NCBI RefSeq assembly: GCF_019598945.1
Contig: NZ_CP080598.1
Coordinates: forward strand, 4,092,001-4,156,000
Direction: 5' to 3'
Origin: Sphaerospermopsis torques-reginae ITEP-024
Lineage (GTDB): Bacteria; Cyanobacteriota; Cyanobacteriia; Cyanobacteriales; Nostocaceae
Length of the DNA stretch: 64,000 bases
In this document: positions 44,632 through 52,915 of the stretch, one piece after another
How the letters are laid out: every line of letters starts with the position of its first letter
Numbering within the stretch: the stretch's first letter is position 1
Notes under the pieces: generated by a model
Databases searched by the model: none
Told to the model about the DNA's origin: nothing
What the model saw: the letters and a program-made list of their open reading frames with translations, nothing else
Made by a program: the position numbers and the translations under genes

Positions 44632-45501
44632 ATGAAGACAGATATCAATTGGCTAAACTCACCAACCGTAGTTACAGAAACTACACCTAACTTCTTTGGT
44701 GAAATCGTCCAAGAAACCCTAGCTTTAACCCGTCGTCTATTTATTCAATTACAACGCCGTCCTTCTACTTTAGCAGCAGGGATTATTCAACCGGTGATGT
44801 GGTTGGTGTTGTTTGGTGCATTATTCCAAAATGCTCCCAAGGGTTTATTTGGTAGTACGACAAATTACGGACAATTTTTAGCGGCTGGTGTAATTGTATT
44901 TACCGCTTTTGCTGGGGCGTTGAATGCTGGTTTACCTGTGATGTTTGACAGGGAATTTGGCTTTTTAAACCGTTTACTGGTTGCACCTTTGGCTTCTCGT
45001 TTCTCAATTGTGTTTGCTTCTGCTATCTTTATTATTAGCCAAAGTTTACTGCAAGCGGCTGTAATTGTGGGTGCAGCGGCGTTTTTAGGTGCAGGTTTAC
45101 CGGATGCGGCTGGTTTAGGTGCGATCGCTCTCATAGTATTTCTACTGGCTTTAGGTGTCACCGCTATTTCCCTGGGTTTAGCTTTTGCATTACCAGGACA
45201 CATTGAATTGATAGCGGTAATTTTCGTTACTAACCTACCTTTATTATTTGCCAGCACAGCTTTAGCACCATTATCCTTTATGCCAGGATGGTTACAGGCG
45301 ATCGCTACCCTCAACCCCCTCAGCTATGCTATTGAACCCATACGCTACTTATATCTAAACAGTAATTGGGGATTAAGTGATGTCGTCATGCACGCTTTCT
45401 GGGGTGATGTTACTTTTGGGGGAGCATTGTTAGTATTACTGGGATTTGCTGTAGTGGCTTTACTCAGCATTCAACCCCAACTACGCAAGACACTGGCTTA
45501 A
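44632..45501 (+). CDS. ABC-2 type transporter permease (DrrB-like)
   Basis: A 289-residue protein with a soluble N-terminus and six hydrophobic segments (IIQPVMWLVLFGALF, FLAAGVIVFTAFAGALNAGL, LLQAAVIVGAAAFLGAGL and others). It carries the ABC-2 signature region LNPLSYAIEPIRYLYLNSNW. An ATP-binding partner gene is not adjacent, so it is an orphan permease that must pair with an ATPase elsewhere. The substrate is unknown. A small secreted-protein gene begins 43 bp after its stop. Confidence 0.88.
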   Translation: MKTDINWLNSPTVVTETTPNFFGEIVQETLALTRRLFIQLQRRPSTLAAGIIQPVMWLVLFGALFQNAPKGLFGSTTNYGQFLAAGVIVFTAFAGALNAGLPVMFDREFGFLNRLLVAPLASRFSIVFASAIFIISQSLLQAAVIVGAAAFLGAGLPDAAGLGAIALIVFLLALGVTAISLGLAFALPGHIELIAVIFVTNLPLLFASTALAPLSFMPGWLQAIATLNPLSYAIEPIRYLYLNSNWGLSDVVMHAFWGDVTFGGALLVLLGFAVVALLSIQPQLRKTLA

Positions 45502-45544
45502 TATAGAAGCATGATTAAATTGGCAAAATGTGAGGGGAAATCTC

Positions 45545-45940
45545 ATGAAAAAACCATTTTTACCAGTTCCAAAAATCTTAGTTGCCACTTTCGCAGGAAT
45601 TAGTTTCGCTTCCTTCCTAGTAGCACAACCGAGTTTAGCTGATCCAAATCAACCTTTTGCTACTTTGGAGACTGATAAAAATAGCAATTCAATGTTCGGT
45701 AATGGTTCAGATTTCAATATGTTTAACCTGATTCATCAGGCAAATTTCGGCACTCTCAACTGGAATTCTGAACAACAAAATCAACAGCTAAATGACGCAG
45801 CAGCAGCGTTTAAAGCCAGACAACAAAAACTTCTGCAAAGTCAGCAACAACCAAACCCAAATTCACCAACTACTACTTCACCAAATACATCCGGTGAAAA
45901 TGCAGCACCGTTGATGATTTTACCTGGTTCAGAGAAATAA
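45545..45940 (+). CDS. Small secreted low-complexity protein
   Basis: A 131-residue protein from the ATG at 45545, preceded by GAGGGG at the right distance. The frame's earlier GTG at 45530 is less likely because that GAGGGG then falls inside the gene. Residues 1-32 are a signal peptide ending in SLA-DP. The mature part is rich in Asn, Gln, Ala, Ser and Thr (QQNQQLNDAAAAFKARQQK, then a PNPNSPTTTSPNTS tail), probably disordered. I do not know a homologous family. It may be co-transcribed with the permease 43 bp upstream. Confidence 0.65.
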   Translation: MKKPFLPVPKILVATFAGISFASFLVAQPSLADPNQPFATLETDKNSNSMFGNGSDFNMFNLIHQANFGTLNWNSEQQNQQLNDAAAAFKARQQKLLQSQQQPNPNSPTTTSPNTSGENAAPLMILPGSEK

Positions 45941-45952
45941 ATGAAAAGTCAA

Positions 45953-45993
45953 AACCTCAACTTCTCATCCTGGTTTGGTTTGAAGTTGAGGTT
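45953..45993 (-). terminator. Strong hairpin between convergent genes
   Basis: A perfect 12-bp stem (AACCTCAACTTC / GAAGTTGAGGTT) lies between the secreted-protein gene and the convergent prxQ gene. On the minus strand it is followed by TTGACTTTT, so it fits termination of prxQ; it may also stop transcription from the other side. Confidence 0.7.
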
Positions 45994-46008
45994 GTGAAAA
46001 ATTATCAG

Positions 46009-46446
46009 TTACAAACCAAGTGCATTTAAAACATCACTAGCATGGGTAGTTGTGTTAACAGCACCATCAACATGAATGATTTTACCGTTAGGATCGATGA
46101 CATAGGTAACGCGCTTGGCATAACCACCGCCATCAACATCGTAAGCTTTAATTAAGGCTTGATCAGTATCAGCCAATAAGGGGAAATTCAGATTATATTT
46201 AGCGGTGAATGCTTGATGGGAGGATTCATCATCAGCACTTACTCCCAAAACTACAACATCTTTACCTTGATATTCAGGTTGAGCATCCCGGAAACTACAA
46301 GCTTGTTTGGTACAACCTGGAGTGTCATCTTTGGGGTAAAAATACAGAACCACGGTTTTACCCGCAAAATCGGATAATGATACTGTATTGCCGTTTGTAT
46401 CTTTGGTGGTAAATGCAGGTGCATCTGTACCAACTGCTAGTGCCAT
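46009..46446 (-). CDS. Peroxiredoxin Q / BCP-type thiol peroxidase
   Basis: A 145-residue peroxiredoxin. The active site DDTPGCTKQACSFRD has the peroxidatic Cys45 and a resolving Cys50 five residues later, the pattern of PrxQ/BCP enzymes. LYFYPKDDTPGC and VLGVSADDESSHQAFTAKY complete the thioredoxin fold. It reduces H2O2 and alkyl hydroperoxides using thioredoxin. It is transcribed alone, convergent with the small secreted-protein gene. Confidence 0.93.
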   Translation of the reverse strand: MALAVGTDAPAFTTKDTNGNTVSLSDFAGKTVVLYFYPKDDTPGCTKQACSFRDAQPEYQGKDVVVLGVSADDESSHQAFTAKYNLNFPLLADTDQALIKAYDVDGGGYAKRVTYVIDPNGKIIHVDGAVNTTTHASDVLNALGL

Positions 46447-46551
46447 AATTAACCTTTCCTGTTTCAGAATATTGATGCTCTGGAAATTTTACAATAATTT
46501 ACAATTGTTAGGGAATGGTGATTGGTGATTGGGTTGTTAACTTCCCCACCA

Positions 46552-46586
46552 CCCTATGCCCTATGCCCTATGCCCTATGCCCTATG
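46552..46586 (+). repeat. CCCTATG heptamer repeat overlapping a start codon
   Basis: Five units of CCCTATG run into the start of the following gene. The gene's ATG (46584-46586) is part of the last unit. Confidence 0.88.
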
Positions 46587-46988
46587 CGTACAATAAATTC
46601 CCCAAACATTAAACCTTTTGTATATACTCAGAAAACACTCCTAAGAGCCGAGCGATCGCTGATCTGTTCACCCTTCTATCTGAGTTTATGGAAAGCTATG
46701 CAAAGCCAAAGTATTGCCTTGGGTGCGATCGCTACAGAAAATGGCTTTAAGCAAGGTTATAGCAAACGCCCCTTATCAGAATTAGCCTGTGATAACGCTT
46801 TAGGTTGGTTAATCGAAGTGGGGATACTACGCAGAGAAGTCGATGGCCAGGGAATAACCGACGGTTTTCGCCTCACACCCCTGGGTTATCAGTTGGTAGA
46901 AAAATTCTTGGATACAGACTTACCTAGTCCATCATGGGGCGATCGCTTAAATGATGCCATTACTCGTTGGTTTCGACTACCTTTTTAG
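46584..46988 (+). CDS. Npun_F0494-like winged-helix-type conserved protein
   Basis: A 134-residue protein from the ATG at 46584 (MRTINSPNIKPFVYTQKTLL). The longer frame from 46515 only translates repeats. It reads as helical with a winged-helix-like part: LWKAMQSQSIALGAIATENG, LACDNALGWLIEVGILRREV and then a strand wing GFRLTPLGYQLVEKFL. The pattern resembles the cyanobacterial Npun_F0494 family, of unknown function. The name is from memory. A strong terminator follows at 47028-47070. Confidence 0.72.
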   Translation: MRTINSPNIKPFVYTQKTLLRAERSLICSPFYLSLWKAMQSQSIALGAIATENGFKQGYSKRPLSELACDNALGWLIEVGILRREVDGQGITDGFRLTPLGYQLVEKFLDTDLPSPSWGDRLNDAITRWFRLPF

Positions 46989-47027
46989 CGGAAAAAATTG
47001 ACATCTTTAGATAAGCAAGTCAAAGTG

Positions 47028-47070
47028 AAAACTAGGTTAAGGGAACAATAAGCTCTAACCTAGTTTTTTA
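47028..47070 (+). terminator. Rho-independent terminator
   Basis: AAAACTAGGTTA and TAACCTAGTTTTTT form a stem with a 16-base loop and a T-run. It ends the Npun_F0494-like gene 40 bp after its stop. Confidence 0.8.
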
Positions 47071-47112
47071 ATCTGCTTTTTTCCAATTTAATGAGTAGAT
47101 TAGCAGATTATC

Positions 47113-47209
47113 AATTGATAATTGACAATTGATAATTGACAATTGTTTCATTCAAGGCTTCCGGTTTAAAACCTCCCCTTTCAAGGGGCAAAAAAGCCAA
47201 AAATTCCGC
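47113..47209 (+). repeat. Dispersed repeat with ATTGACA heptamers and CCCCTTTCAAGGGG hairpin
   Basis: ATTGATA/ATTGACA heptamers are followed by GTTTCATTCAAGGC, GGTTTAAAACCTCCCC and AAAAAAGCC ... AATTCCGC. The inverse of the same string occurs at 62075-62165. It is noncoding. It lies in the 343-bp gap upstream of cobQ. Confidence 0.65.
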
Positions 47210-47331
47210 TTTTTCAACCCTCTCCTTTCCAGAGAGAGGTAATTGTCAATTGTTCACTGTCAATTGTCCATTATTGAAAAACCTTTAACTCAAAAATTAC
47301 AGTGACACTCAAAAAACAAACAAGTCAGTCT

Positions 47332-48804
47332 ATGAAATCAATTATGGTAGTGGGAACAACATCCCACGCAGGGAAATCACTGATAACCACAGCTATTTGC
47401 CGCATTCTCTCACGGCGAGGCTGGCGAGTGGCTCCCTTTAAAGGTCAAAATATGGCTTTAAATGCTTATGTCACCGCCAATGGCGGAGAAATAGGCTACG
47501 CTCAAGCAGTGCAAGCTTGGTCTGCGGGAGTAACGCCTTTAGTGGAAATGAACCCCATTTTACTCAAACCCCAAGGGGATATGACTTCTCAAGTCATTCT
47601 TAAAGGTAAAGCGGTAGGTCAAGTTAGTGCTAGGGATTATTACGAGCAATATTTTGAACTCGGTTGGCGCACAATTCAGGAATCCCTAAAACAGCTAGAG
47701 ACAGAATTTGATTTACTCGTTTGTGAGGGTGCGGGAAGTCCAGCAGAAATTAACCTCAAGCACCGCGATTTAACTAACATGAGGGTGGCAAAATATTTAA
47801 ATGCACCGACTCTGTTAGTAGTTGATATTGACCGGGGAGGAGCTTTTGCTCATGTAATAGGAACATTAGAGTTATTAGAACCTGATGAACGAGCATTGGT
47901 GAAAGGGGTAGTAATTAATAAATTCCGAGGACAGCTTTCCATCCTTGAACCTGGAATTAAATGGTTAGAAGAACGGACTGGTATTCCCGTGGTTGGTGTC
48001 ATACCTTATCTAGAACAGGTATTTCCAGCAGAAGATTCACTGGACTTGTTAGAGAGAAAATCTTATAAAAGTCAAGCTGAATTAAATATTGCTGTTATCC
48101 GCTTACCCAGAATTGCCAATTTTACCGACTTTGATCCATTGGAATCAGAACCAACAGTATCAGTAAAATACCTGAGTCATAAGCAAAATTTAGGACACCC
48201 TGATGCAGTAATTATTCCAGGGACAAAAACCACAATTGCCGACTTAATGCTATTACAAAAAAGTGGCATGGCGGAAGCAATTCAAAATTATGCTGCTTCT
48301 GGGGGAACGGTTTTAGGCATCTGTGGTGGTTTCCAAATGTTAGGACAAATGGTAGCTGACCCAGAAGGAGTAGAGGGGCAAGCCGGCAGATATCCAGGGT
48401 TAAATTTATTACCCATGAAAACTGTGATTACAGGACAGAAAATAGCCCGTCAGCGTCAGGTGACTTCTAATTATCCCCAGTTGGGTTTACCGGTGAATGG
48501 GTTTGAAATTCATCAAGGGCGATCGCGCATAGAACAACCAACAGATAAAACCGTATGTCAACCTTTATTTGACGATGTTAATTTAGGCTTAGTTGATAAT
48601 TGTCAATCTGTTTGGGGTACTTATTTACATGGGCTTTTTGATAACGGTCCTTGGAGACGTGCATGGTTAAATCGTTTACGTCAACAAAGAGGTTTAAAAT
48701 CTTTACCCACAGGTGTTGCTAATTATCGGGATCAGCGAGAACAGATTTTAGATTCTTTAGCTACCGAAGTAGAAACTCATTTAGATTTAACGCCTTTTTT
48801 GTAA
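47332..48804 (+). CDS. cobQ: Cobyric acid synthase
   Basis: A 490-residue CobQ from the ATG at 47332 (MKSIMVVGTTSHAGKSLITT); a GTG at 47302 is possible but would add ten residues not usual in the family. It amidates positions b, d, e and g of adenosyl-cobyrinic a,c-diamide in cobalamin synthesis. Seen are the N-terminal ATP-binding dethiobiotin-synthetase-like fold (TSHAGKS, PFKGQNMALNAYVT), CEGAGSPAEINL, and a class I glutamine amidotransferase domain with the Cys in LGICGGFQMLG (residue about 335) and the His in TYLHGLFDN. No riboswitch was recognised upstream. Confidence 0.95.
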   Translation: MKSIMVVGTTSHAGKSLITTAICRILSRRGWRVAPFKGQNMALNAYVTANGGEIGYAQAVQAWSAGVTPLVEMNPILLKPQGDMTSQVILKGKAVGQVSARDYYEQYFELGWRTIQESLKQLETEFDLLVCEGAGSPAEINLKHRDLTNMRVAKYLNAPTLLVVDIDRGGAFAHVIGTLELLEPDERALVKGVVINKFRGQLSILEPGIKWLEERTGIPVVGVIPYLEQVFPAEDSLDLLERKSYKSQAELNIAVIRLPRIANFTDFDPLESEPTVSVKYLSHKQNLGHPDAVIIPGTKTTIADLMLLQKSGMAEAIQNYAASGGTVLGICGGFQMLGQMVADPEGVEGQAGRYPGLNLLPMKTVITGQKIARQRQVTSNYPQLGLPVNGFEIHQGRSRIEQPTDKTVCQPLFDDVNLGLVDNCQSVWGTYLHGLFDNGPWRRAWLNRLRQQRGLKSLPTGVANYRDQREQILDSLATEVETHLDLTPFL

Positions 48805-48810
48805 GCAGTC

Positions 48811-48848
48811 AGCATTCAGCATTCAGCATTCAGCATTCAGCATTCAGC
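48811..48848 (+). repeat. CATTCAG heptamer repeat
   Basis: About five units follow the cobQ stop and precede the ferredoxin gene by 50 bp. Confidence 0.88.
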
Positions 48849-48896
48849 AAAAATCTGAATATCTACGTTTTTTCTGACATTAATTATCCATAAGCA

Positions 48897-49136
48897 ATGA
48901 CTATGAAGATCCGTTTTCTACCAGACAATGTTACCGTCAAGGCTGAAGTTGGAGAACCTTTATTAGATGTAGCAGATAGGGCAGGGGTATCAATTCCTAC
49001 TGGTTGTTTAATGGGAACTTGTCACGCTTGCACTGTGGAATTAGATGACGGGGAAGTGATCCGCGCTTGTTTAACTCCTGTTCCTCCTGACAAAGAGGAA
49101 TTAACCATACATCTTTTTAGTGATCCAACTTGGTAA
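48897..49136 (+). CDS. Small 2Fe-2S ferredoxin-like protein
   Basis: A 79-residue protein of the 2Fe-2S ferredoxin fold. Four cysteines fit a cluster: Cys37, Cys42, Cys45 (PTGCLMGTCHACTVEL) and Cys58 in EVIRACLTPV. The CX4CX2C start is plant-type, but the last cysteine follows after 12 residues rather than about 29, and the chain is 15-20 residues shorter than photosynthetic ferredoxins. It is probably a specialised electron carrier, partner unknown. The stop is only two bases from a miniature element at 49139-49244. Confidence 0.88.
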   Translation: MTMKIRFLPDNVTVKAEVGEPLLDVADRAGVSIPTGCLMGTCHACTVELDDGEVIRACLTPVPPDKEELTIHLFSDPTW

Positions 49137-49138
49137 GT

Positions 49139-49244
49139 TACAGCAGATTCCTTTGTTATGAGGTACAGTCTAATTTTCTTGGTTTTCGACTTTTGCCTTC
49201 TGTCTTGAAATAAAGTGTACCTCATTACACCGGGAAGTGCTGTA
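49139..49244. mobile_element. MITE of the TACAG family (inverted copy)
   Basis: A 106-bp element, inverted relative to that at 5101-5205: its right end reads, inverted, TACAGCACTTCCCGGTGTAA and so on, and differs from the left end of that copy at a single base in 29. The middle of the two copies is different. It begins two bases after the ferredoxin stop codon. Confidence 0.8.
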
Positions 49245-49656
49245 TTTCTAATTGGAATAAGGACAGAGATTTTATCTTGCGTCTTTTACCAGATGATTGT
49301 TTACGTTACTATCAATTAGTCACCTAATTATTATCTCTATCAATTCAATTTCTATGAGTGAAAATGAGCTAATCCTTTTGATGTATAGCTCCATTTTACT
49401 ATGTCTATAATTTCATTTTTATCCTGTAAATATTAGTCTAATTTATAATTTTTCTCTTGAATATCTTTTTTTATTTATCTGTTGACTTCTCCAGGTGGTG
49501 TTCATTCTTATTGCTTATTATTGAGAATAGGTTTTGATGACATTTTTGGTGATTTACTGTTTCTCAAATGCCTTTTTTCACTGTATATGTCTGTTTTTAT
49601 GCTAACTTTGATTTTTCATCTCCGTAATTTCCCTCTGGGACAGTTTGGGGTGCGGA
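49245..49656. other. Spacer with possible gene fragments
   Basis: Just after the MITE a short frame reads NWNKDRDFILRLLPDDCLRY and stops; it looks protein-like but has no start. An open frame from a TTG at 49482 lacks any support. I see no intact gene here. Confidence 0.4.
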
Positions 49657-49860
49657 ATGTGGGATAAAACTCAGGAATCACCTTGGTTTAGATATGGTGG
49701 AGAAATTTATAATAGTCAAAACGACTACCATTGTTGGATTGTTGGACCTGTAAATAAATGGAAAAATGATTATCTAGAAAAGGATTCTCTTTCACAAACA
49801 ATGATGAAAAAATCTGAAGAAATTCTGATTTATAAACTTTCCAATTTATCGAACCTGTAA
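49657..49860 (+). CDS. Hypothetical small protein or gene fragment
   Basis: A 67-codon frame from an ATG with GGGG six bases upstream. The sequence is protein-like: WDKTQESPWFRYGGEIYNSQ, then CWIVGPVNKWKNDYLEKD and a helical end SEEILIYKLSNLSNL. It may be the tail of a longer gene that has been disrupted, or a genuine small gene. I do not recognise it. It converges with the SRPBCC gene. Confidence 0.4.
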   Translation: MWDKTQESPWFRYGGEIYNSQNDYHCWIVGPVNKWKNDYLEKDSLSQTMMKKSEEILIYKLSNLSNL

Positions 49861-49931
49861 AAATTCCTTCCGCTTCTTCTTAAAACGAAATTAGCAGTAA
49901 ATAAAAAACTTACTGCCAATTTTTCCCATCT

Positions 49932-50381
49932 CTATCCATCACCCTTCGCATTCAAAGCGTATTCCCTAAACCTCTCTAAATCCGCTTGAATCGTTGACTC
50001 TACCACTTTTCCCAAAAACAAATTATCCATCAACTTACCCAAAAAACCAGGAATAGCATAGGAAATAGTCATCTTCACAATACTACCACCTGCATGGCGA
50101 TCATAAAAACGAATTGCCCCTTGATTGGGTAAACCATCCACAGATTCCCATTGAATAATTTGATGAGAAATAGTTTTAAGAATCCGAGATTTCCAGGTAA
50201 ATTCTAAACCCCCTGTACTTAATTTCCATAAAGAAATTTCTGGATCATCGGGGGAAATTTTCACCGAATCAATCCATTTCATCCAGTTCGGCATTTGTTC
50301 TAAATCAGACCACAACCCCCATACTAATTCTATGGGAGCTTCTACTTCTACCTGTACGCTATGTTCTAACCAGTCAGCCAT
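49932..50381 (-). CDS. SRPBCC family protein (cyclase/dehydrase-like)
   Basis: A 149-residue START/SRPBCC fold protein: HSVQVEVEAPIELVWGLWSD at the front, then PNWMKWIDSVKISPDDPEIS, RILKTISHQIIQWESVDGLPN and a long C-terminal helix. Such proteins bind hydrophobic ligands. It follows the zeta-carotene desaturase gene on the same strand (about 100 bp apart), an arrangement common in cyanobacteria, so a role in carotenoid handling is likely but unproven. Confidence 0.85.
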   Translation of the reverse strand: MADWLEHSVQVEVEAPIELVWGLWSDLEQMPNWMKWIDSVKISPDDPEISLWKLSTGGLEFTWKSRILKTISHQIIQWESVDGLPNQGAIRFYDRHAGGSIVKMTISYAIPGFLGKLMDNLFLGKVVESTIQADLERFREYALNAKGDG

Positions 50382-50478
50382 TAGATTTGTTTGATAATTG
50401 ATAATTGATAATTGATAATTGGTGATTGGTAATTCGGAATAACCTTTACCCAGTCACCAGTCACCTGTCACCTGTCAC

Positions 50479-51930
50479 CTAATTCTTCACACTTTCTAGA
50501 ATGACTTTTGCAGCACGTCGTCCAGAAATTGTTGCACCTTCCATACTGTCAATATAATCCTGTTGGGTGTAACTTCCTGCTAAGAAAAAGTTAGGAATTG
50601 GTGTTTTTTGATCCGGTCTATAAACGTCCATTCCTGGCGCTTCTCTGTATAAAGATTGAGCTAGTTTAACTACACTGTACCAAGTCATGTTTAATTCTCT
50701 GGATGAGGGGAATAATTCATGGACTTGTTTTAAAACGTGCTGGGCGATCGCCTCGTTGCTTTCTTTAATAAACGGATCTCCCGGTGTCAACACCAGTTGC
50801 AACAATGAACCCTCCCCAGGACGATAATAATCTGCGGGACTGGTTAAAGCCAAATCCGCAAAACAAGAAAAATCAGCATCTGCTGTATATAACAAATTAT
50901 CCAACCCCGCAGCATGATTTAACTGTTTCCGTTTTTCTGCATCTTGTAGTTCTGTCACCCAACCATCAAACCTTAACTGTACTGTAGCTACAGGTACAGC
51001 ATCTAATTTATAAATGTTGTCAAATTCAGACCATTTTCGCCATGCTTGGGGTAAAACTCTCTGAATCCCTGGTACATCACAGGCGCAAACATAAGCATCA
51101 GCCGTGATAACTTCCTCTGTATCACCTTGGGCAACTACTATACCTGTCACCTTGGTTTCTGCTTCCCCAAGAACATTAGATTCAGTAAATTGAATTTCCC
51201 GCACCTGTCTACGGGTATAGATTTTTGTGCCTCTGGCTTCTAAATATTCAATAATTGGTTTATGTAAATATTCATGGGGTGAACCTTCCAGCATTCGCAA
51301 AATAGACGCTTCTGTTCTCACTGCAAAAAACTGGAAGATTGTCAACATACAACGGGCGGAAATATGATCACAGTCAATAAAGCCTAAAGCGTAGGCGATA
51401 GGATTCCACATCCGTTTGATGCTGCCTTTACTACCTCCGTGACTATAGAACCAGTCAGAAAAACTGATTTTGTCTAAATCGCGGATGGTTTTCATTGCGC
51501 CTTCAAAGTCTACCAAACCCCGGACAATGGGGCTAGTTCCCAGAGCGATCGCATTTTGCAGTTTATCCAGTGCTGAAAGTTGGGAAGTGGTGAAAAATGC
51601 CTTTAAGCCATTAAAAGGCGCACCGGTGATAAAACGAAAATCTAAAGCCCCAGTGCGTCCTCCTTTATTGATAAAAGTGTGGGTATGTTCTTTCAGGCGT
51701 AAATTATTCCCTGCTCCCACCTTTTCCATCAACTCAAACAGATTGTAGTAGCAGCCAAAAAATACATGCAACCCCATTTCTATGTGGTTGCCATCGCCAT
51801 CCACCCAACTGCCGACCTTTCCGCCTACAAACGGGCGAGATTCAAAGATTTGTACCTCACAACCCGCATCAGCTAAATCTACCGCAGTAGCCAACCCAGC
51901 TAATCCTGCTCCTACAATTGCAACACGCAT
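50479..51930 (-). CDS. zds: 9,9'-di-cis-zeta-carotene desaturase
   Basis: A 483-residue flavoprotein of the CrtP/CrtQ plant-type desaturase group, closest to Zds. It introduces two double bases' worth of desaturation into zeta-carotene, giving prolycopene via neurosporene. The FAD-binding motif [20 protein letters not shown] is at residues 3-22, with [20 protein letters not shown] following and the C-terminal [19 protein letters not shown] as the second FAD contact. The ATG at 51930 is chosen over a TTG at 51936 because AAAGGA lies eight bases before the ATG. An SRPBCC gene follows. Confidence 0.94.
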   Translation of the reverse strand: MRVAIVGAGLAGLATAVDLADAGCEVQIFESRPFVGGKVGSWVDGDGNHIEMGLHVFFGCYYNLFELMEKVGAGNNLRLKEHTHTFINKGGRTGALDFRFITGAPFNGLKAFFTTSQLSALDKLQNAIALGTSPIVRGLVDFEGAMKTIRDLDKISFSDWFYSHGGSKGSIKRMWNPIAYALGFIDCDHISARCMLTIFQFFAVRTEASILRMLEGSPHEYLHKPIIEYLEARGTKIYTRRQVREIQFTESNVLGEAETKVTGIVVAQGDTEEVITADAYVCACDVPGIQRVLPQAWRKWSEFDNIYKLDAVPVATVQLRFDGWVTELQDAEKRKQLNHAAGLDNLLYTADADFSCFADLALTSPADYYRPGEGSLLQLVLTPGDPFIKESNEAIAQHVLKQVHELFPSSRELNMTWYSVVKLAQSLYREAPGMDVYRPDQKTPIPNFFLAGSYTQQDYIDSMEGATISGRRAAKVILESVKN

Positions 51931-51994
51931 TCCCAAGTTCCTTTATTGCTTACGCCAAGCTGCGCTATAAGTTTCTTTACAAATTCTAACTGGG

Positions 51995-52097
51995 TTGGTG
52001 TCGGAATAGGTAATGGGTAATGGGGACTGGGGACTGGTGACTGGGAAGAAAGCAGGGGGAGCAGGGGAGGCAGGGGAGGCAGGGGAGGAAAAGATTT
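51995..52097. repeat. GGGACTGGT and GCAGGGGAG simple repeats
   Basis: Imperfect short repeats and an ATGCCCA heptamer run (52103-52127) fill the gap between zds and the next small gene. Confidence 0.75.
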
Positions 52098-52132
52098 TTA
52101 CCAATGCCCAATGCCCAATGCCCAATGCCTCA

Positions 52133-52306
52133 TTAAACATTACTCTTACTATCTTCAGAAAGAGGTAAACTTCTAATCAACTCACGAATCACATCAGTAG
52201 CGGGTCTACCAGTCTGTTGACAATATTTTTCTAATTTTTCCGCTTCCTGAGTTGCTAGGTTGACGGTTATGCGTTTAACAGCCCATTTTTTATTAGTCAT
52301 TATCAT
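52133..52306 (-). CDS. Small ribbon-helix-helix (CopG-like) protein
   Basis: A 57-residue protein. VKRITVNLATQEAEKLEKYC is the typical RHH strand and first helix, followed by TGRPATDVIRELIRSLP, the second helix. Such proteins are dimeric DNA-binding regulators or antitoxins. It may start at the ATG at 52306 or at 52300. No toxin gene lies beside it; zds begins 200 bp downstream on the same strand. Its target is unknown. Confidence 0.8.
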   Translation of the reverse strand: MIMTNKKWAVKRITVNLATQEAEKLEKYCQQTGRPATDVIRELIRSLPLSEDSKSNV

Positions 52307-52617
52307 GCAACTTGCTATGTGTTAACGGTTGTCAAAATGAATCCAAAAGTAAAAGGAAAAAATGATACTATCAGAGATTTCCTCAAATAAACAGGAAGAT
52401 CATAAAATATAACTAAAAATTCGTCGTCAAGAATATAGATAAACTAAACGAACCAAGTTGATCTTTTTAACAACAAATTATGCAGCAATTATGATAAGAC
52501 TTCATTGTAGAAAACCACAGATCAAACCAAAATAATTGAACTCAGTGTGGATTTGATGACTAGGGTCTGATGACTATCTGTGGCAACTACATAGGGGTTG
52601 CTGAATAAGGACTTATC
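52307..52617. other. Spacer without a gene
   Basis: No coding or structured feature was recognised. The last part (about 52595-52617) reads GGGGTTGCTGAATAAGGAC, a word often seen at insertion-sequence ends. Confidence 0.4.
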
Positions 52618-52734
52618 CTAAAATATTACACAGTTAGCGTAATTGTAGAGATTTTGGGAACGCCAATACAACTCATCTATCTGTTGATAGAATTGATGAG
52701 TTTTTTTGATGATGTGACGTTCAACTAATTTCAT
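52618..52734 (-). pseudogene. N-terminal remnant of a TnpB-like (IS200/IS605 OrfB) protein
   Basis: A 38-codon frame from the ATG at 52734 reads MKLVERHIIKKTHQFYQQID and then WRSQNLYNYANCVIF before a TAG. This is the start of a TnpB/OrfB protein (the LYNYANY segment is characteristic). All of the nuclease domain is missing. The break coincides with an insertion-sequence-like end (GGTTGCTGAATAAGG), so a later element or deletion may have removed it. Confidence 0.72.
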
Positions 52735-52915
52735 GTATATTCCCTAAATGTGAGCATATTCTACCATTTATGAGTATATTTGGCTAGAAATTCCATGAAT
52801 ATTTACAACACTTGTTCAAGGTTTAAATCATGCTGGTATTCCTCCTCACTCATAAAACTCCTAAAACTCCTCGATCTCCTGACTCCTCGATCTCCTTGAC
52901 CTCCTACATAGAGCA

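Noticed and set aside
44865-45314. 149-codon frame antisense to the ABC-2 permease
   Set aside because: An antisense shadow, rich in Ala, Lys and Pro, caused by the codon use of the membrane protein on the other strand.
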